Source: Paenibacillus marchantiophytorum
Lineage (GTDB): Bacteria > Bacillota > Bacilli > Paenibacillales > NBRC-103111
Length of the DNA: 40,181 nt
Reading direction: 5' to 3'
NCBI RefSeq assembly: GCF_014640555.1
Contig: NZ_BMHE01000060.1
Coordinates: 1-40,181, forward strand
The position numbers and the translations under genes were made by a program. Below, in pieces: positions 8,659 to 17,340 of the stretch. Position 1 is the first letter of the stretch. Every line of letters starts with the position of its first letter. The notes beneath the pieces were generated by a model. The model had not been told where the DNA came from and searched no databases. It was given only the letters and a program-made list of their open reading frames with translations.

Positions 8659-9624
8659 TTGGAAAAGAGTGTCGTCATGAAACCAAGTCGAGCAGCAGGT
8701 AAAGCACGTGGAGGCTTAGCGTTAGCCGCCTCAAAAAGCTTCAAGAAGCATTGGCAATTATATCTGATCATTATACCGCCGGTTTTATTCTTTCTTATTT
8801 TTAAATATTACCCGATGGTGAATGCCGTCTTGGCTTTTAAAGATTACAACGTCATTAAGGGGATCTGGGGCAGTCCGTGGGTGGGCTTCAAACATTTTAA
8901 GCTGTTTTTCGAAAATCCGATCTTCTGGACATTAATTAAGAACACAGTCCTCATTAGCGGCTACTTGCTAATTGTCGGTTTTCCGATACCGATTATACTC
9001 GCTTTAGCGCTCAACGAGATACGAAATGGCAAATTTAAACGTCTTGTTCAATTGGTGTCTTTTGCTCCTTACTTCATTTCTACAGTCGTGATGGTGTCGA
9101 TCATTATGTTATTTCTAGCTCCAAGACTGGGCTTCGTTAACGTCATTATGAATCACATGGGACTGGATTCGATCAACTTCTTGGGTGAACCTGGCATGTT
9201 CCGTTCCATCTATGTATGGTCGGACATTTGGCAAACAGCCGGTTATTCGGCCGTAATTTTCTTGGCAGCTTTGGCTGGGGTAGATCCAGCGCTATACGAA
9301 GCGGCCAAAGTCGATGGCGCCTCCAGGTTTCAGAAGATTCGCCATATTGATCTGCCGGGCATCATGCCGACGATTACGATTGTGTTTATTTTAAATGTAG
9401 GCAGTGTCATGTCGATTGGCTTTGAGAAAATCTATTTGCTGCAAAACCCGCTAAACAAGGTTAATTCTGAAATTATTGCTACCTATGTCTACCAAATCGG
9501 TCTGTTGAATGCGAACTACAGTTTCGCAACCGCAGTTGGCTTGTTTAATTCACTGATTAATTTGGTGCTGCTGGTAGTGGTTAACATGATGGCGAAGCGA
9601 TTGTCTAACACAAGTATTTGGTAA
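8659..9624 (+). CDS. ABC sugar transporter permease, LplB/UgpA type
   Basis: This 321-residue integral membrane protein belongs to the CUT1 carbohydrate permeases. Six hydrophobic segments begin at about residue 33, and the cytoplasmic EAA loop 'EAAKVDGASRFQKIRHIDLPG' is at about 214-234; this loop docks the shared ATPase. The start is TTG with a GGGGGGAA ribosome site. It forms the channel together with the next gene, 15 bases downstream. No ATPase gene is nearby, as usual for Lpl-type systems, which borrow an MsmX/UgpC-like ATPase encoded elsewhere. The substrate is probably an oligosaccharide released by the glycosidases around it. Confidence 0.93.
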   Translation: MEKSVVMKPSRAAGKARGGLALAASKSFKKHWQLYLIIIPPVLFFLIFKYYPMVNAVLAFKDYNVIKGIWGSPWVGFKHFKLFFENPIFWTLIKNTVLISGYLLIVGFPIPIILALALNEIRNGKFKRLVQLVSFAPYFISTVVMVSIIMLFLAPRLGFVNVIMNHMGLDSINFLGEPGMFRSIYVWSDIWQTAGYSAVIFLAALAGVDPALYEAAKVDGASRFQKIRHIDLPGIMPTITIVFILNVGSVMSIGFEKIYLLQNPLNKVNSEIIATYVYQIGLLNANYSFATAVGLFNSLINLVLLVVVNMMAKRLSNTSIW

Positions 9625-9639
9625 AAGGGGCTGAAACAC

Positions 9640-10536
9640 ATGAATACGACGAAATCAGCGATTAAAGATTCAGTCGGAGACAGACTATTTCTAATTGGCA
9701 TTTATGTGATGTTGGGCCTCTTATTGATCGTCGTTTTGTATCCACTGATTTATATTGTAAGCAGTTCCTTCAGCAGCCCATCGGCCGTAACTTCCGGTCG
9801 TGTGTGGCTTTATCCCGTGGATTTTTCGTTAAAAGGGTATGCAAGCCTGATGGATAATCCGAAGGTTGTCACCGGCTATGCGAATTCGCTTTTTTACACA
9901 GCAATCGGGACGATTGTTAGTGTAAGCCTTACCATCATGATTGCGTATCCGTTGTCGCGACACACCTTTTTTGGCCGGAACATTCTCATGATGCTGATCA
10001 CGTTCACGATGCTGTTTAGCGGAGGTTTGATTCCAACGTATTTGGTCGTGAAACAAATGGGACTTATCGATACGCGCTGGGCGCTGTTGATTCCGAATGC
10101 AATCTGGGTATGGCAGGTCATCATTACAAGAACGTTCTTTCAAGCCTCGATTCCAGCTGAATTGATTGATGCCAGTGAGATTGACGGCTGCAGCGACATC
10201 CGGTTCATGAGAAGTGTGGTCGTTCCTTTGTCCAAACCGATCATTGCTGTGCTTGTCCTGATGTATGCAGTTGGTCAGTGGAATGCCTATTTTGATGCGC
10301 TGATCTATTTGAAAACAGCTAATTTATTCCCGCTGCAGTTGATTTTGCGAAGCATCATTATATTGAATAACAGCTCGAACGCCACAGATGCAATCAAGTT
10401 AGTGGAAAGACAGCAGTTAGCCGAACTTTTGAAATATTCGCTGATTGTCGTTGCTACCTTGCCTGTCCTGATTATTTATCCATTTGTGCAGCGGTTTTTC
10501 GTGCAGGGGATGCTGGTAGGATCTGTGAAAGGGTAA
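9640..10536 (+). CDS. ABC sugar transporter permease, LplC/YtcP type
   Basis: This 298-residue partner permease has six predicted membrane segments. Its EAA-type loop 'DASEIDGCSDIRFMRSVVVPLSKP' is at about residues 178-201. The 'YPLIYIVSSSFSSP' N-terminal stretch and 'QRFFVQGMLVGSVKG' C-terminus are typical of the LplC/YtcP subgroup. It overlaps no neighbour but is closely spaced with the first permease, so both are co-transcribed. Subgroup members import oligosaccharides or uronic-acid-containing fragments of plant cell walls. Confidence 0.93.
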   Translation: MNTTKSAIKDSVGDRLFLIGIYVMLGLLLIVVLYPLIYIVSSSFSSPSAVTSGRVWLYPVDFSLKGYASLMDNPKVVTGYANSLFYTAIGTIVSVSLTIMIAYPLSRHTFFGRNILMMLITFTMLFSGGLIPTYLVVKQMGLIDTRWALLIPNAIWVWQVIITRTFFQASIPAELIDASEIDGCSDIRFMRSVVVPLSKPIIAVLVLMYAVGQWNAYFDALIYLKTANLFPLQLILRSIIILNNSSNATDAIKLVERQQLAELLKYSLIVVATLPVLIIYPFVQRFFVQGMLVGSVKG

Positions 10537-10662
10537 CCTGCTCAGGAAAGAAGGAACGGCAGCAACTTTGAAGAATTGAAAGGGGTGATGACTATACGAT
10601 AATGCCTGCCCTCGTGTTTACCTATAGATCGATTAGCCATAATAAAAAGGGAGCGGATCCAC

Positions 10663-12339
10663 TTGAAAAAAAGATCAGTCATAGCTTTGTCCAGCGTACT
10701 AATGGCCAGCTTGCTTGTAGCTGCATGTTCCAATACCGATACAAATTCGGCCACTACGAAGCCTACATCAGAGACAGCATCACCAGGTGCGGCGCAATCA
10801 GGCAAACCGGTGCAAATCAGTGTTTTTGCTCAGCAGGATAACACGATCGATTTGAATACGAATCTGTTCACGAAACATTTGCAAGATAAATTCAACGCGA
10901 AATTCAAATTTGATGTCATCCCTTACGATGGCGCCAAAGAAAAACGTCAAATCTCGCTGGCAAGCGGCGATTATCCGGATTCCTACATCCTGACTTCGTA
11001 TATCGATCAGTTCTCGCAAGCTGATTTGCTGAAATTTGGCAAGCAAGGTGTCATCCTGCCGCTCAATGATTTGATCGATCAGTATGCACCTAATATCAAA
11101 GCAGCGATGGCCAAAGAGCCAACACTCAAAAGCTTCATTACTGCGCCTGACGGCAAAATTTATGGGCTCGGCTCCTATACGGAATGCTTCCACTGTTCCT
11201 ATCCGAACAAGATGTGGATCAATACAAGTTGGCTGAAGAAATTGAATCTCGAAATGCCAAAAACGACGGAAGATTTCAAAAAAGTGCTGCAAGCTTTCAA
11301 GAAAAACGATCCTAACGGAAACGGCAAAGCGGATGAAGTGCCGCTGAGCGGGTCGATTGAAGATTTCGGGGTACGTGTCATACCGTTCCTGATGAATGGG
11401 TTTATTTATAATGATGACCGTAATTATTTGAACTTAAAGAACGGCAAAGTCGATACAGCGGCCAATAAGCCTGAATGGAAAGAAGGACTCACCTATATCA
11501 AATCTCTCTATGAAGAGGGGCTGATTGATCCAGGTGCGTTCACACAAAATGCGGAAGCTTACAAAAAAATTGGCGAGAACGCCAGCGGCCAGATTCTAGG
11601 AGCTGGAGCGGGCATGCACCCTGCCATTTTCGTCAATATCGATAAAGGCAACAAAAACTCCGCAGATTATAATGCCGTACCGCCACTAACTGGACCACAC
11701 GGTTCATTTGCAACGCATGATGGAGGCGGCTTGACGCCAGGCGCCAAATTCGTCATTACGAATAAAGCAAGCAAAGAAGCACAAATCACTTTGATCAAAA
11801 TGGTTGACTATATGTTCACGATGGAAGGTCAAACGAATGCAGCTTCCGGCATGGAAGGCATCGATTGGAGAAAACCAAAGGAAGGCGAGGTTGCGCTAGG
11901 TAAAGGAGTAACACCGCAAATCGCAACGATTCCTGCCGTGGATGGTCAGCCTCCGCACAACGCCGGCTGGAGCGGTATGGGGCACTTCTACCAACCAGCG
12001 GCTTACCGGGATAGCTTTGTACAAGGAACGGACATTTATGACTCTGCAAACTATGAACGCAGATTGTATGATGCAACCCTTCTGTACCAAGGACACGAGC
12101 CTAAAGAATTGTTCCCGTTGTGGGCAGTTTGGATCGATCCGGCTCTAACAGATGAAGCCACTATTCTACAAACGAACATTAAAAACTACATCGAGCAAAG
12201 TGCGCTTCAATTTATTACAGGCAATAAAGATTTGACGAAGGACTGGGATGCTTATGTCAAAGGTCTGGATAACTTGAAAATCGGCCGATACCTCGAAATC
12301 TTACAAAAGGCGTATGATGCAGCAGCCATTAAAAAATAA
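10663..12339 (+). CDS. Extracellular sugar-binding lipoprotein of the ABC transporter
   Basis: This 558-residue protein has a lipoprotein signal peptide (residues 1-22) with lipobox LVAAC, so it should be lipidated at Cys22 and held on the outer face of the membrane. A Ser/Thr-rich linker follows, then a long bacterial solute-binding domain of the LplA type, larger than the usual 420-450 residues. It delivers oligosaccharide to the two permeases upstream. It starts at TTG with AAGGGAG upstream. The 126-base gap before it contains a GTG/ATG micro-frame (10585-10602) with AAAGGGG just before it; I do not assign it a function. A terminator follows the gene. Confidence 0.93.
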   Translation: MKKRSVIALSSVLMASLLVAACSNTDTNSATTKPTSETASPGAAQSGKPVQISVFAQQDNTIDLNTNLFTKHLQDKFNAKFKFDVIPYDGAKEKRQISLASGDYPDSYILTSYIDQFSQADLLKFGKQGVILPLNDLIDQYAPNIKAAMAKEPTLKSFITAPDGKIYGLGSYTECFHCSYPNKMWINTSWLKKLNLEMPKTTEDFKKVLQAFKKNDPNGNGKADEVPLSGSIEDFGVRVIPFLMNGFIYNDDRNYLNLKNGKVDTAANKPEWKEGLTYIKSLYEEGLIDPGAFTQNAEAYKKIGENASGQILGAGAGMHPAIFVNIDKGNKNSADYNAVPPLTGPHGSFATHDGGGLTPGAKFVITNKASKEAQITLIKMVDYMFTMEGQTNAASGMEGIDWRKPKEGEVALGKGVTPQIATIPAVDGQPPHNAGWSGMGHFYQPAAYRDSFVQGTDIYDSANYERRLYDATLLYQGHEPKELFPLWAVWIDPALTDEATILQTNIKNYIEQSALQFITGNKDLTKDWDAYVKGLDNLKIGRYLEILQKAYDAAAIKK

Positions 12340-12357
12340 TTGTTAAACAGAAGTCAG

Positions 12358-12397
12358 GTCAGGTGTTTGATCGCGTTATTAAGCACCTGGCTTTTTT
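12358..12397 (+). terminator. Terminator after the binding-protein gene
   Basis: GTCAGGTGTTT pairs with AAGCACCTGGC (two G-T pairs) and is followed by TTTTTT. It separates the transporter operon from the GH27 gene, or attenuates readthrough into it, since no obvious promoter fits in the remaining 30 bases. Confidence 0.8.
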
Positions 12398-12429
12398 ATG
12401 CCAATTGAACCTCAAAGGGGATGTATGAT

Positions 12430-14880
12430 GTGGGTAAAAAAATGAAAAAAGCGCAATTTCTTCTTTCTTTAACAATTTTTCTGAGTTTATTGTTGGTTGC
12501 GTATTCACCGGTGACTAAGCAAGTTGCGCAAGCAGCGAATAACGGTTTGGCGCAAAAACCGTTGATGGGCTGGAGCAGTTACAGCATGCAAAGCTACACC
12601 AATAGTGCGAATTGGATTACTGCTGCTCAGATCAAAGCGCAATCTGATGCGATGCATACAACGCTGCAGTCTCACGGCTACACCTATATTAATGTAGATG
12701 CAGGATGGAGCGGAGGCTCAGATGCTTACGGACGACCAGTTCCAAGCACGACGCTATATCCGAATGGTCTGAGTGATGTCATTACCTATGTACACAATAA
12801 TGGGCAAAAGTTTGGCTTATATTTTATCCCAGGGATGTCACCTGCGGTGTACAATGCCAATCTGCCGATCTATGGCACATCCTGCCATGCGCAGGATATC
12901 GTCGTGCAGCCCTTAACAACAGCGGATTACTGGAACATTGGCTACAAAATCAATTTTGCTAATCCGTGCGCTCAAAGCTACATCACATCCATCGCGGATC
13001 TAATCGCCTCCTGGGGTGTTGATTTCGTCAAATTCGATAGCGTTACGCCCGGTTCTGGTCATAATGATACAACCATTGATGCGCGTGACGATGTGAAAGC
13101 ATGGGCCCAGGCTTTGGCTCCGCATCAAATTTGGTTCGAACTCTCATGGGCGCTGGATCATAATTATGCCAGTACGTGGAAGCAATATGCCAACGGTTGG
13201 CGTGTAGATTGGGATGTCGAATGTTATTGTGGAACCACAGCGCTAACGGCGTGGCCGAATATTGCAAGGCTGTTCCCTGATGCTAATCAGTGGTGGCGGG
13301 AAGCGGGTCCGGGGGGCTGGAACGATTTCGACTCCCTCGATATCGGGAACGGCGCGATGGACGGTATTACACCGGATGAGCGGCAAACGGCGATGTCGCT
13401 TTGGGCCATGTCATCCGCCCAGTTGTATACCGGGAATGATCTGACGAACTTGGACAGCTATGGCATTCAACTCCTAACGAATGATGAAGTGATTGCCGTC
13501 AATCAAGCTGGGCACCCGGCGCACCCCGTCTCGATGGCTTCCAATCAACAAGTTTGGTACGCCAATAACGGGGATGGGACTTATACGGTTGGGTTATATA
13601 ATCTGGGGAGCGCCAATGCTACCGTAACTGTGAATTGGAGTGATCTCGGTCTGAATGGCCCAGCAAGTGTGCGGGACCTTTGGAGCCACAGTGATCTGGG
13701 TACTTTTAACAGCAGCTACAGTTCTGTGAATTTGGCTTCGCATGCCTCTCGACTGCTGAAAGTATCCGTTCTAGGTGGATCCGTTACTGCCAATGATGAT
13801 GATACAGGCATTCAATACAATGGTGCTTGGACGCGAAGCTACAACAGGGGGTTCGGCGATTATCAGGATGATGTTCATTATACCCAGACGAACAATGACT
13901 ATTTTGAATATACGTTCACAGGCACGGGGATCGATTTCATAACAGAAAAAGATGCTTCACAAGGAAATATCGATATCTACGTGGATAATGTGTTCAAACA
14001 GACGGTGAATACGTACAATGCAACCCGCTTAGTTGGGCAAAAAGTGTATAGTATTTCCGGTCTCCCGAATGGTGTTCATACGATTAAAGGCGTTAAGAAA
14101 ACGGGGACTTATATGCTTGTTGATAAGCTGGTTTTTGCCGTGCCATCTCCAGCACAAGTGAATGATACGAATTCGTCGATAACTTACTCCGGCGCTTGGT
14201 CCCTCAGCAGTGCAAGGGGGTTCGGCGATTATCAGGATGATGTGCATTTCACGCAAACGAATAACGATTATGTTCAGTATGCGTTTACGGGTACGGGAAT
14301 TGAGTTAATCGCTGAAAAGGATTCGACCTCAGGCAATATGGATATATATGTAGACAATGTGTTCAAACAAACCGTTAATGCGTACAATCCGAGTCGTCTT
14401 GTGCAGCAAACGCTGTACAGCATATCTGGGCTAGCCAGTGGTTCGCATACGATTAAGGCGGTGAAAAAGTCAGGAACTTACATGCTGCTTGATAAATTGA
14501 ATGTGAAAGATAACAAAATTCCGTACAATAACACAGACCCTGCTTTTACTTACACAGGCAGTTGGTCGCTGAACGGCAATCGTGGCTTTGGCGATTACAA
14601 CAATGATGTTCATTTCACCCAAACGAACAATGATTACTTGCAGTTTTCCTTTACGGGAACAGGGATCGAATGGATTACGGAGAAGGATGCCGGGCAAGGG
14701 AATGTCGACATTTATATCGATAATGTGCTCAAACAAACCGTGAACACCTACAATGCAACCCGCCTTGCGCAGCAATCGCTCTACAGCATCGCAGGACTGG
14801 CAAGTGGCACACATACGTTCAAAGCCGTGAAGAAAACAGGCACGTACATGCTTTCCGATGCACTGATCGTTACACCCTAA
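12430..14880 (+). CDS. Secreted GH27-type alpha-galactosidase-like enzyme with three C-terminal modules
   Basis: The first frame-start is ATG 12421, but AAAGGGG ends at 12420, so GTG 12430 (spacing 9) is the better start. A signal peptide precedes the mature enzyme. Numbered from 12421, the GH27 barrel begins at 'KPLMGWSSYS' (residue 46). The nucleophile is expected at Asp206 in 'VDFVKFD' and the acid/base at Asp265 in 'WRVDWDVE'; 'GGWNDFDSLDIGNG' also fits GH27. A C-terminal beta domain (about 370-450) is followed by three repeated modules at about 459-573, 579-694 and 704-817. Each has 'RGFGDYxxDVHxTQTNNDY', 'FTGTGI', 'DIYxDNV' and 'KKxGTYML', suggesting glycan binding. GH27 enzymes release alpha-galactose or beta-arabinopyranose. 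The role is probably extracellular trimming of plant polysaccharide before uptake. Confidence 0.85.
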   Translation: MGKKMKKAQFLLSLTIFLSLLLVAYSPVTKQVAQAANNGLAQKPLMGWSSYSMQSYTNSANWITAAQIKAQSDAMHTTLQSHGYTYINVDAGWSGGSDAYGRPVPSTTLYPNGLSDVITYVHNNGQKFGLYFIPGMSPAVYNANLPIYGTSCHAQDIVVQPLTTADYWNIGYKINFANPCAQSYITSIADLIASWGVDFVKFDSVTPGSGHNDTTIDARDDVKAWAQALAPHQIWFELSWALDHNYASTWKQYANGWRVDWDVECYCGTTALTAWPNIARLFPDANQWWREAGPGGWNDFDSLDIGNGAMDGITPDERQTAMSLWAMSSAQLYTGNDLTNLDSYGIQLLTNDEVIAVNQAGHPAHPVSMASNQQVWYANNGDGTYTVGLYNLGSANATVTVNWSDLGLNGPASVRDLWSHSDLGTFNSSYSSVNLASHASRLLKVSVLGGSVTANDDDTGIQYNGAWTRSYNRGFGDYQDDVHYTQTNNDYFEYTFTGTGIDFITEKDASQGNIDIYVDNVFKQTVNTYNATRLVGQKVYSISGLPNGVHTIKGVKKTGTYMLVDKLVFAVPSPAQVNDTNSSITYSGAWSLSSARGFGDYQDDVHFTQTNNDYVQYAFTGTGIELIAEKDSTSGNMDIYVDNVFKQTVNAYNPSRLVQQTLYSISGLASGSHTIKAVKKSGTYMLLDKLNVKDNKIPYNNTDPAFTYTGSWSLNGNRGFGDYNNDVHFTQTNNDYLQFSFTGTGIEWITEKDAGQGNVDIYIDNVLKQTVNTYNATRLAQQSLYSIAGLASGTHTFKAVKKTGTYMLSDALIVTP
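13794..14874 (+). repeat. Three tandem in-gene module repeats
   Basis: Three copies of about 345 bases encode the repeated modules of the GH27 gene (roughly 13794-14140, 14154-14500 and 14530-14870). They are clearly homologous at DNA level, especially around the GGCGATTA and ACGAACAATGA stretches, which indicates internal duplication. Confidence 0.85.
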
Positions 14881-14891
14881 GGATGAAAGGG

Positions 14892-14926
14892 AGCCCTTCT
14901 TGCTAAATAAGAAGGGCTTTGCTTTT
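14892..14926 (+). terminator. Terminator after the GH27 gene
   Basis: AGCCCTTCTT and AAGAAGGGCT form a perfect 10-bp stem with a seven-base loop, followed by a T-rich tail. Confidence 0.9.
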
Positions 14927-14935
14927 ATAAAAAGC

Positions 14936-14965
14936 TTGATCCCCTACAATCATACATGATATATT
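14936..14965 (+). promoter_or_regulatory. Promoter with GntR/FCD operator, site 2
   Basis: TTGATC (14936-14941) and TATATT (14960-14965) are 18 bases apart. The spacer holds ATCATACATGAT at 14949-14960, identical to the site before the GH95 gene. This layout suggests autorepression by the GntR protein encoded just downstream. Confidence 0.6.
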
Positions 14966-14991
14966 AAAAGAAAACGTAGGGTGTGGGTCAT

Positions 14992-15669
14992 ATGAGCAGT
15001 AAAATTAGTCGTGTCAATTTAACCGAAGAGATTTATCGCATCGTGAAAGAGGATATTCTCTCGCATAAATTAAAATCAGGCGAAAAAATTAATATTGATC
15101 AGTTAGCGCGCCAATTGGAAGTCAGCAATATTCCAATTCGGGAAGCGCTCTCGAGGTTGCAATCGGAAGGCTTTATCCATGTCATACCGTTCAAAGGAAT
15201 GTTCGTGACGATGATGAGTCTCAAAGACTTAAACGAGTTATATGAAATTAGAATGCAGCTGGAGCCCTTAGCTGTGGAGAAAGCAACTTTGAGATTACCT
15301 GTCGACATTCTGGAAAGATTGCAGGATACGATGGAATCGCTTCATGACAATCCGCCTTCCGCAGAGAACGGTTTAGAGGTTGTCGACCAGATGAATACAT
15401 CGATTCATGGGACCATTCTTGCCTATTGTGACAATGCCAATCTTGCAAATTTGGTCAGAGGTTATATGGAACAGGTTCAGCGTTATCTCAGCTTTATTCA
15501 ATTAACGCTTGATGTAGACACGACGAAGGTGGAGTGGGTGGAGCATGAGGCTATTTTACAGAAGTTAAGGGAACGAGATTCACAAGGCGCCGCTGAAGCG
15601 ATGTCCATTCATTTAAGAAATTCGCAAAAGAGGACAAACGAGTTGTTCGTGAGAACCGGTGTTGAATAG
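14992..15669 (+). CDS. GntR-family regulator, FadR/FCD subfamily
   Basis: This protein of about 225 residues has an N-terminal winged helix ('EEIYRIVKEDILSHKLKSGE', 'LARQLEVSNIPIREALSRLQSEG') and a C-terminal all-helical FCD ligand domain. FCD regulators usually sense a sugar acid or organic acid and release their operator on binding. The frame opens at GTG 14983, but ATG 14992 is better spaced from the GGGTGTGGG stretch and gives the usual N-terminus. Its own promoter contains a site repeated before the GH95 and SGNH genes, so it is probably the local repressor of the degradation pathway. A sugar-acid inducer would fit the dehydratase and dehydrogenase that follow. Confidence 0.9.
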   Translation: MSSKISRVNLTEEIYRIVKEDILSHKLKSGEKINIDQLARQLEVSNIPIREALSRLQSEGFIHVIPFKGMFVTMMSLKDLNELYEIRMQLEPLAVEKATLRLPVDILERLQDTMESLHDNPPSAENGLEVVDQMNTSIHGTILAYCDNANLANLVRGYMEQVQRYLSFIQLTLDVDTTKVEWVEHEAILQKLRERDSQGAAEAMSIHLRNSQKRTNELFVRTGVE

Positions 15670-15735
15670 AGAATTGTCAGGCATGACAAGTGATACATGC
15701 CTATCATAGGTTGTTAGCGGAGGTGCTTGGGTAGA

Positions 15736-16506
15736 ATGCTTTTAAAAGGAAAAGTCGCGATCATCACAGGAGCTGGATCAGGGATTGGGGAAGCGGCAGC
15801 CAAACGATTCGTGAGTGAGGGAGCCCATGTCGTTATCGCAGATTGGAACGGTGAAGAAGCTGAGCGGGTTGTGGCTGAAATGAATGCTGCCGCTTCCGGC
15901 GCTCAGCGTGCCCTTGCTGTGAAAGCCGACGTTTCATCCGAGGAGCAAGTGAAGAGACTAGTTGAGCAGACGCTTTTTGCTTGGGGAAGCGTGGATATAT
16001 TGTTCAATAATGCGGCTGTTGTGCTGCCCAAACCATTAGAAGAAGTCACAGAGGATGAATGGACGCGTACGCTAGATATTAATCTAAAAAGCGTGTTCTT
16101 GATGATTAAGCATTGCATCCCAGAGATACGCAAGAAGCAAGGACATATCGTGAACATGGCTTCATTGAACGGCGTAGTCGGCCAGCTGCAGAACCCCGTT
16201 TACGCTGCGAGCAAAGGCGCGATCATTGCGATGACCAAATCCCTGGCGCTCGATTATGCCAAGGACGGCGTTCGCGTGAATTGCATTTGCCCAGCCGGTG
16301 TCATGACGCCGCTATTGGAGCAGTGGATCGGCCAACAGCCTGATCCGGCAGCGACCGTTCAAGCGTTGGCGGAGATGCATCCGTTAGGCCGATGCGCGAC
16401 ATCGGAAGAGATCGCGCAGGCGGCGCTGTATCTAGCGAGCAATCAGTCTAAATTTGTGACGGGTATTGCTTTAACCGTGGATGGCGGGGCATCTTTGGGT
16501 TATTGA
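15736..16506 (+). CDS. Short-chain dehydrogenase/reductase (SDR)
   Basis: This NAD(P)-dependent oxidoreductase of about 256 residues has the classical SDR signatures: TGAGSGIG cofactor loop at about residues 10-17, NNAA near 90, a catalytic Ser in 'NMASLNG', YAASK (Tyr and Lys) and the C-terminal 'VTGIALTVDGG'. The frame opens at TTG 15727, but GCGGAGGTG at 15718-15726 suits ATG 15736. Placed between a sugar-acid type regulator and an enolase-family dehydratase, it probably oxidises a sugar or reduces a keto intermediate, as in the L-fucose or L-rhamnose oxidative pathways. The exact substrate cannot be read from sequence. Confidence 0.88.
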   Translation: MLLKGKVAIITGAGSGIGEAAAKRFVSEGAHVVIADWNGEEAERVVAEMNAAASGAQRALAVKADVSSEEQVKRLVEQTLFAWGSVDILFNNAAVVLPKPLEEVTEDEWTRTLDINLKSVFLMIKHCIPEIRKKQGHIVNMASLNGVVGQLQNPVYAASKGAIIAMTKSLALDYAKDGVRVNCICPAGVMTPLLEQWIGQQPDPAATVQALAEMHPLGRCATSEEIAQAALYLASNQSKFVTGIALTVDGGASLGY

Positions 16507-16512
16507 AAGTAT

Positions 16513-16542
16513 TTTCATACACGATATATGAAACACTATAAT
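16513..16542 (+). promoter_or_regulatory. Promoter with GntR/FCD operator, site 3
   Basis: TTTCATA (16513-16519) and TATGAAA (16527-16533) form a perfect 7-bp inverted repeat. TCATACACGATATATGA differs little from sites 1 and 2. It overlaps the presumed -35 (TTCATA, 16514-16519), 17 bases before TATAAT at 16537-16542. Confidence 0.6.
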
Positions 16543-16565
16543 TTGAATGAGAAAGGAAATGATCG

Positions 16566-17294
16566 ATGACTGAACCAATTAGAATCATTTTACTAGGCGA
16601 CAGTATTACCGAGGACGGCACTTATATAACGTATATGGATGCTTATTGTCAGCAATTTAGAAGAGAAAATACGTACACCTTCATCAATCGGGGTCTAAGC
16701 AGTGAAACGGCATCCGGCTTATCGGAGGATGATCATCCGTTTCCACGCCCATGTGTCCATGATCGACTAGCAAGCGTACTGCAAGAAACCAAACCAGATT
16801 GGGTCATTATCGGCTATGGGATGAATGATGGCATATATGCTCCCTTTTCAACCGAGAGATTTGAAGCCTATCAGGAGGGTATGATGAAGGCGATTCGGCT
16901 CATTCATCGTTGCGGCGCCAAAGCCATCGTCATGACGCCGCCGCCTTTTGATCCGCTGTGTGTGGAGGCGGGCACTCTTTTGCCAGAAGGTGAGCTGGCT
17001 TACAGCTATAAAACCCCCTATCAACACTATAATGATGTGCTTCGAATTTACGCGGACTGGATCCTTAGTTTGGGATCGGTGGTTGAGCGGGTTGTGAATA
17101 TTTATGATCCATTATTTCATCATCGTCAAGTGGAACGTGAGAAATGTGCTGACTATCGTTCAGGTGATGGGATACATCCGAACTCCGATGGCCATTGGGT
17201 CATCGCCACAACCTTATTATCTCACCTATTTTACCTGTCAAATGAAGAGGTCCCTGAGTTCGTGAAGCAGCCGGGTTCAGCGCCTTTAACCTAG
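16566..17294 (+). CDS. SGNH/GDSL-type hydrolase (probable carbohydrate esterase)
   Basis: This 242-residue protein has the SGNH family blocks: 'LLGDSITEDG' (catalytic Ser, about residue 13), a Gly in block II, 'GYGMNDG' with the block III Asn, and 'DGIHPNSDGH' with the Asp/His pair. It lacks a signal peptide, so it is probably cytoplasmic. In sugar loci such enzymes usually remove O-acetyl groups from imported oligosaccharides so that glycosidases can act. It is the first gene behind its own promoter and operator and is co-transcribed with the enolase-superfamily gene 46 bases later. Confidence 0.85.
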   Translation: MTEPIRIILLGDSITEDGTYITYMDAYCQQFRRENTYTFINRGLSSETASGLSEDDHPFPRPCVHDRLASVLQETKPDWVIIGYGMNDGIYAPFSTERFEAYQEGMMKAIRLIHRCGAKAIVMTPPPFDPLCVEAGTLLPEGELAYSYKTPYQHYNDVLRIYADWILSLGSVVERVVNIYDPLFHHRQVEREKCADYRSGDGIHPNSDGHWVIATTLLSHLFYLSNEEVPEFVKQPGSAPLT

Positions 17295-17340
17295 CTGGAG
17301 AGTTCACGCACCGAAATTCAAAATTGGAGGAGAAATGAGT

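Noticed and set aside
10602..10841. 79-codon frame overlapping the start of the binding-protein gene
   Set aside because: It is out of frame with a clear lipoprotein gene that has its own ribosome site and lipobox.
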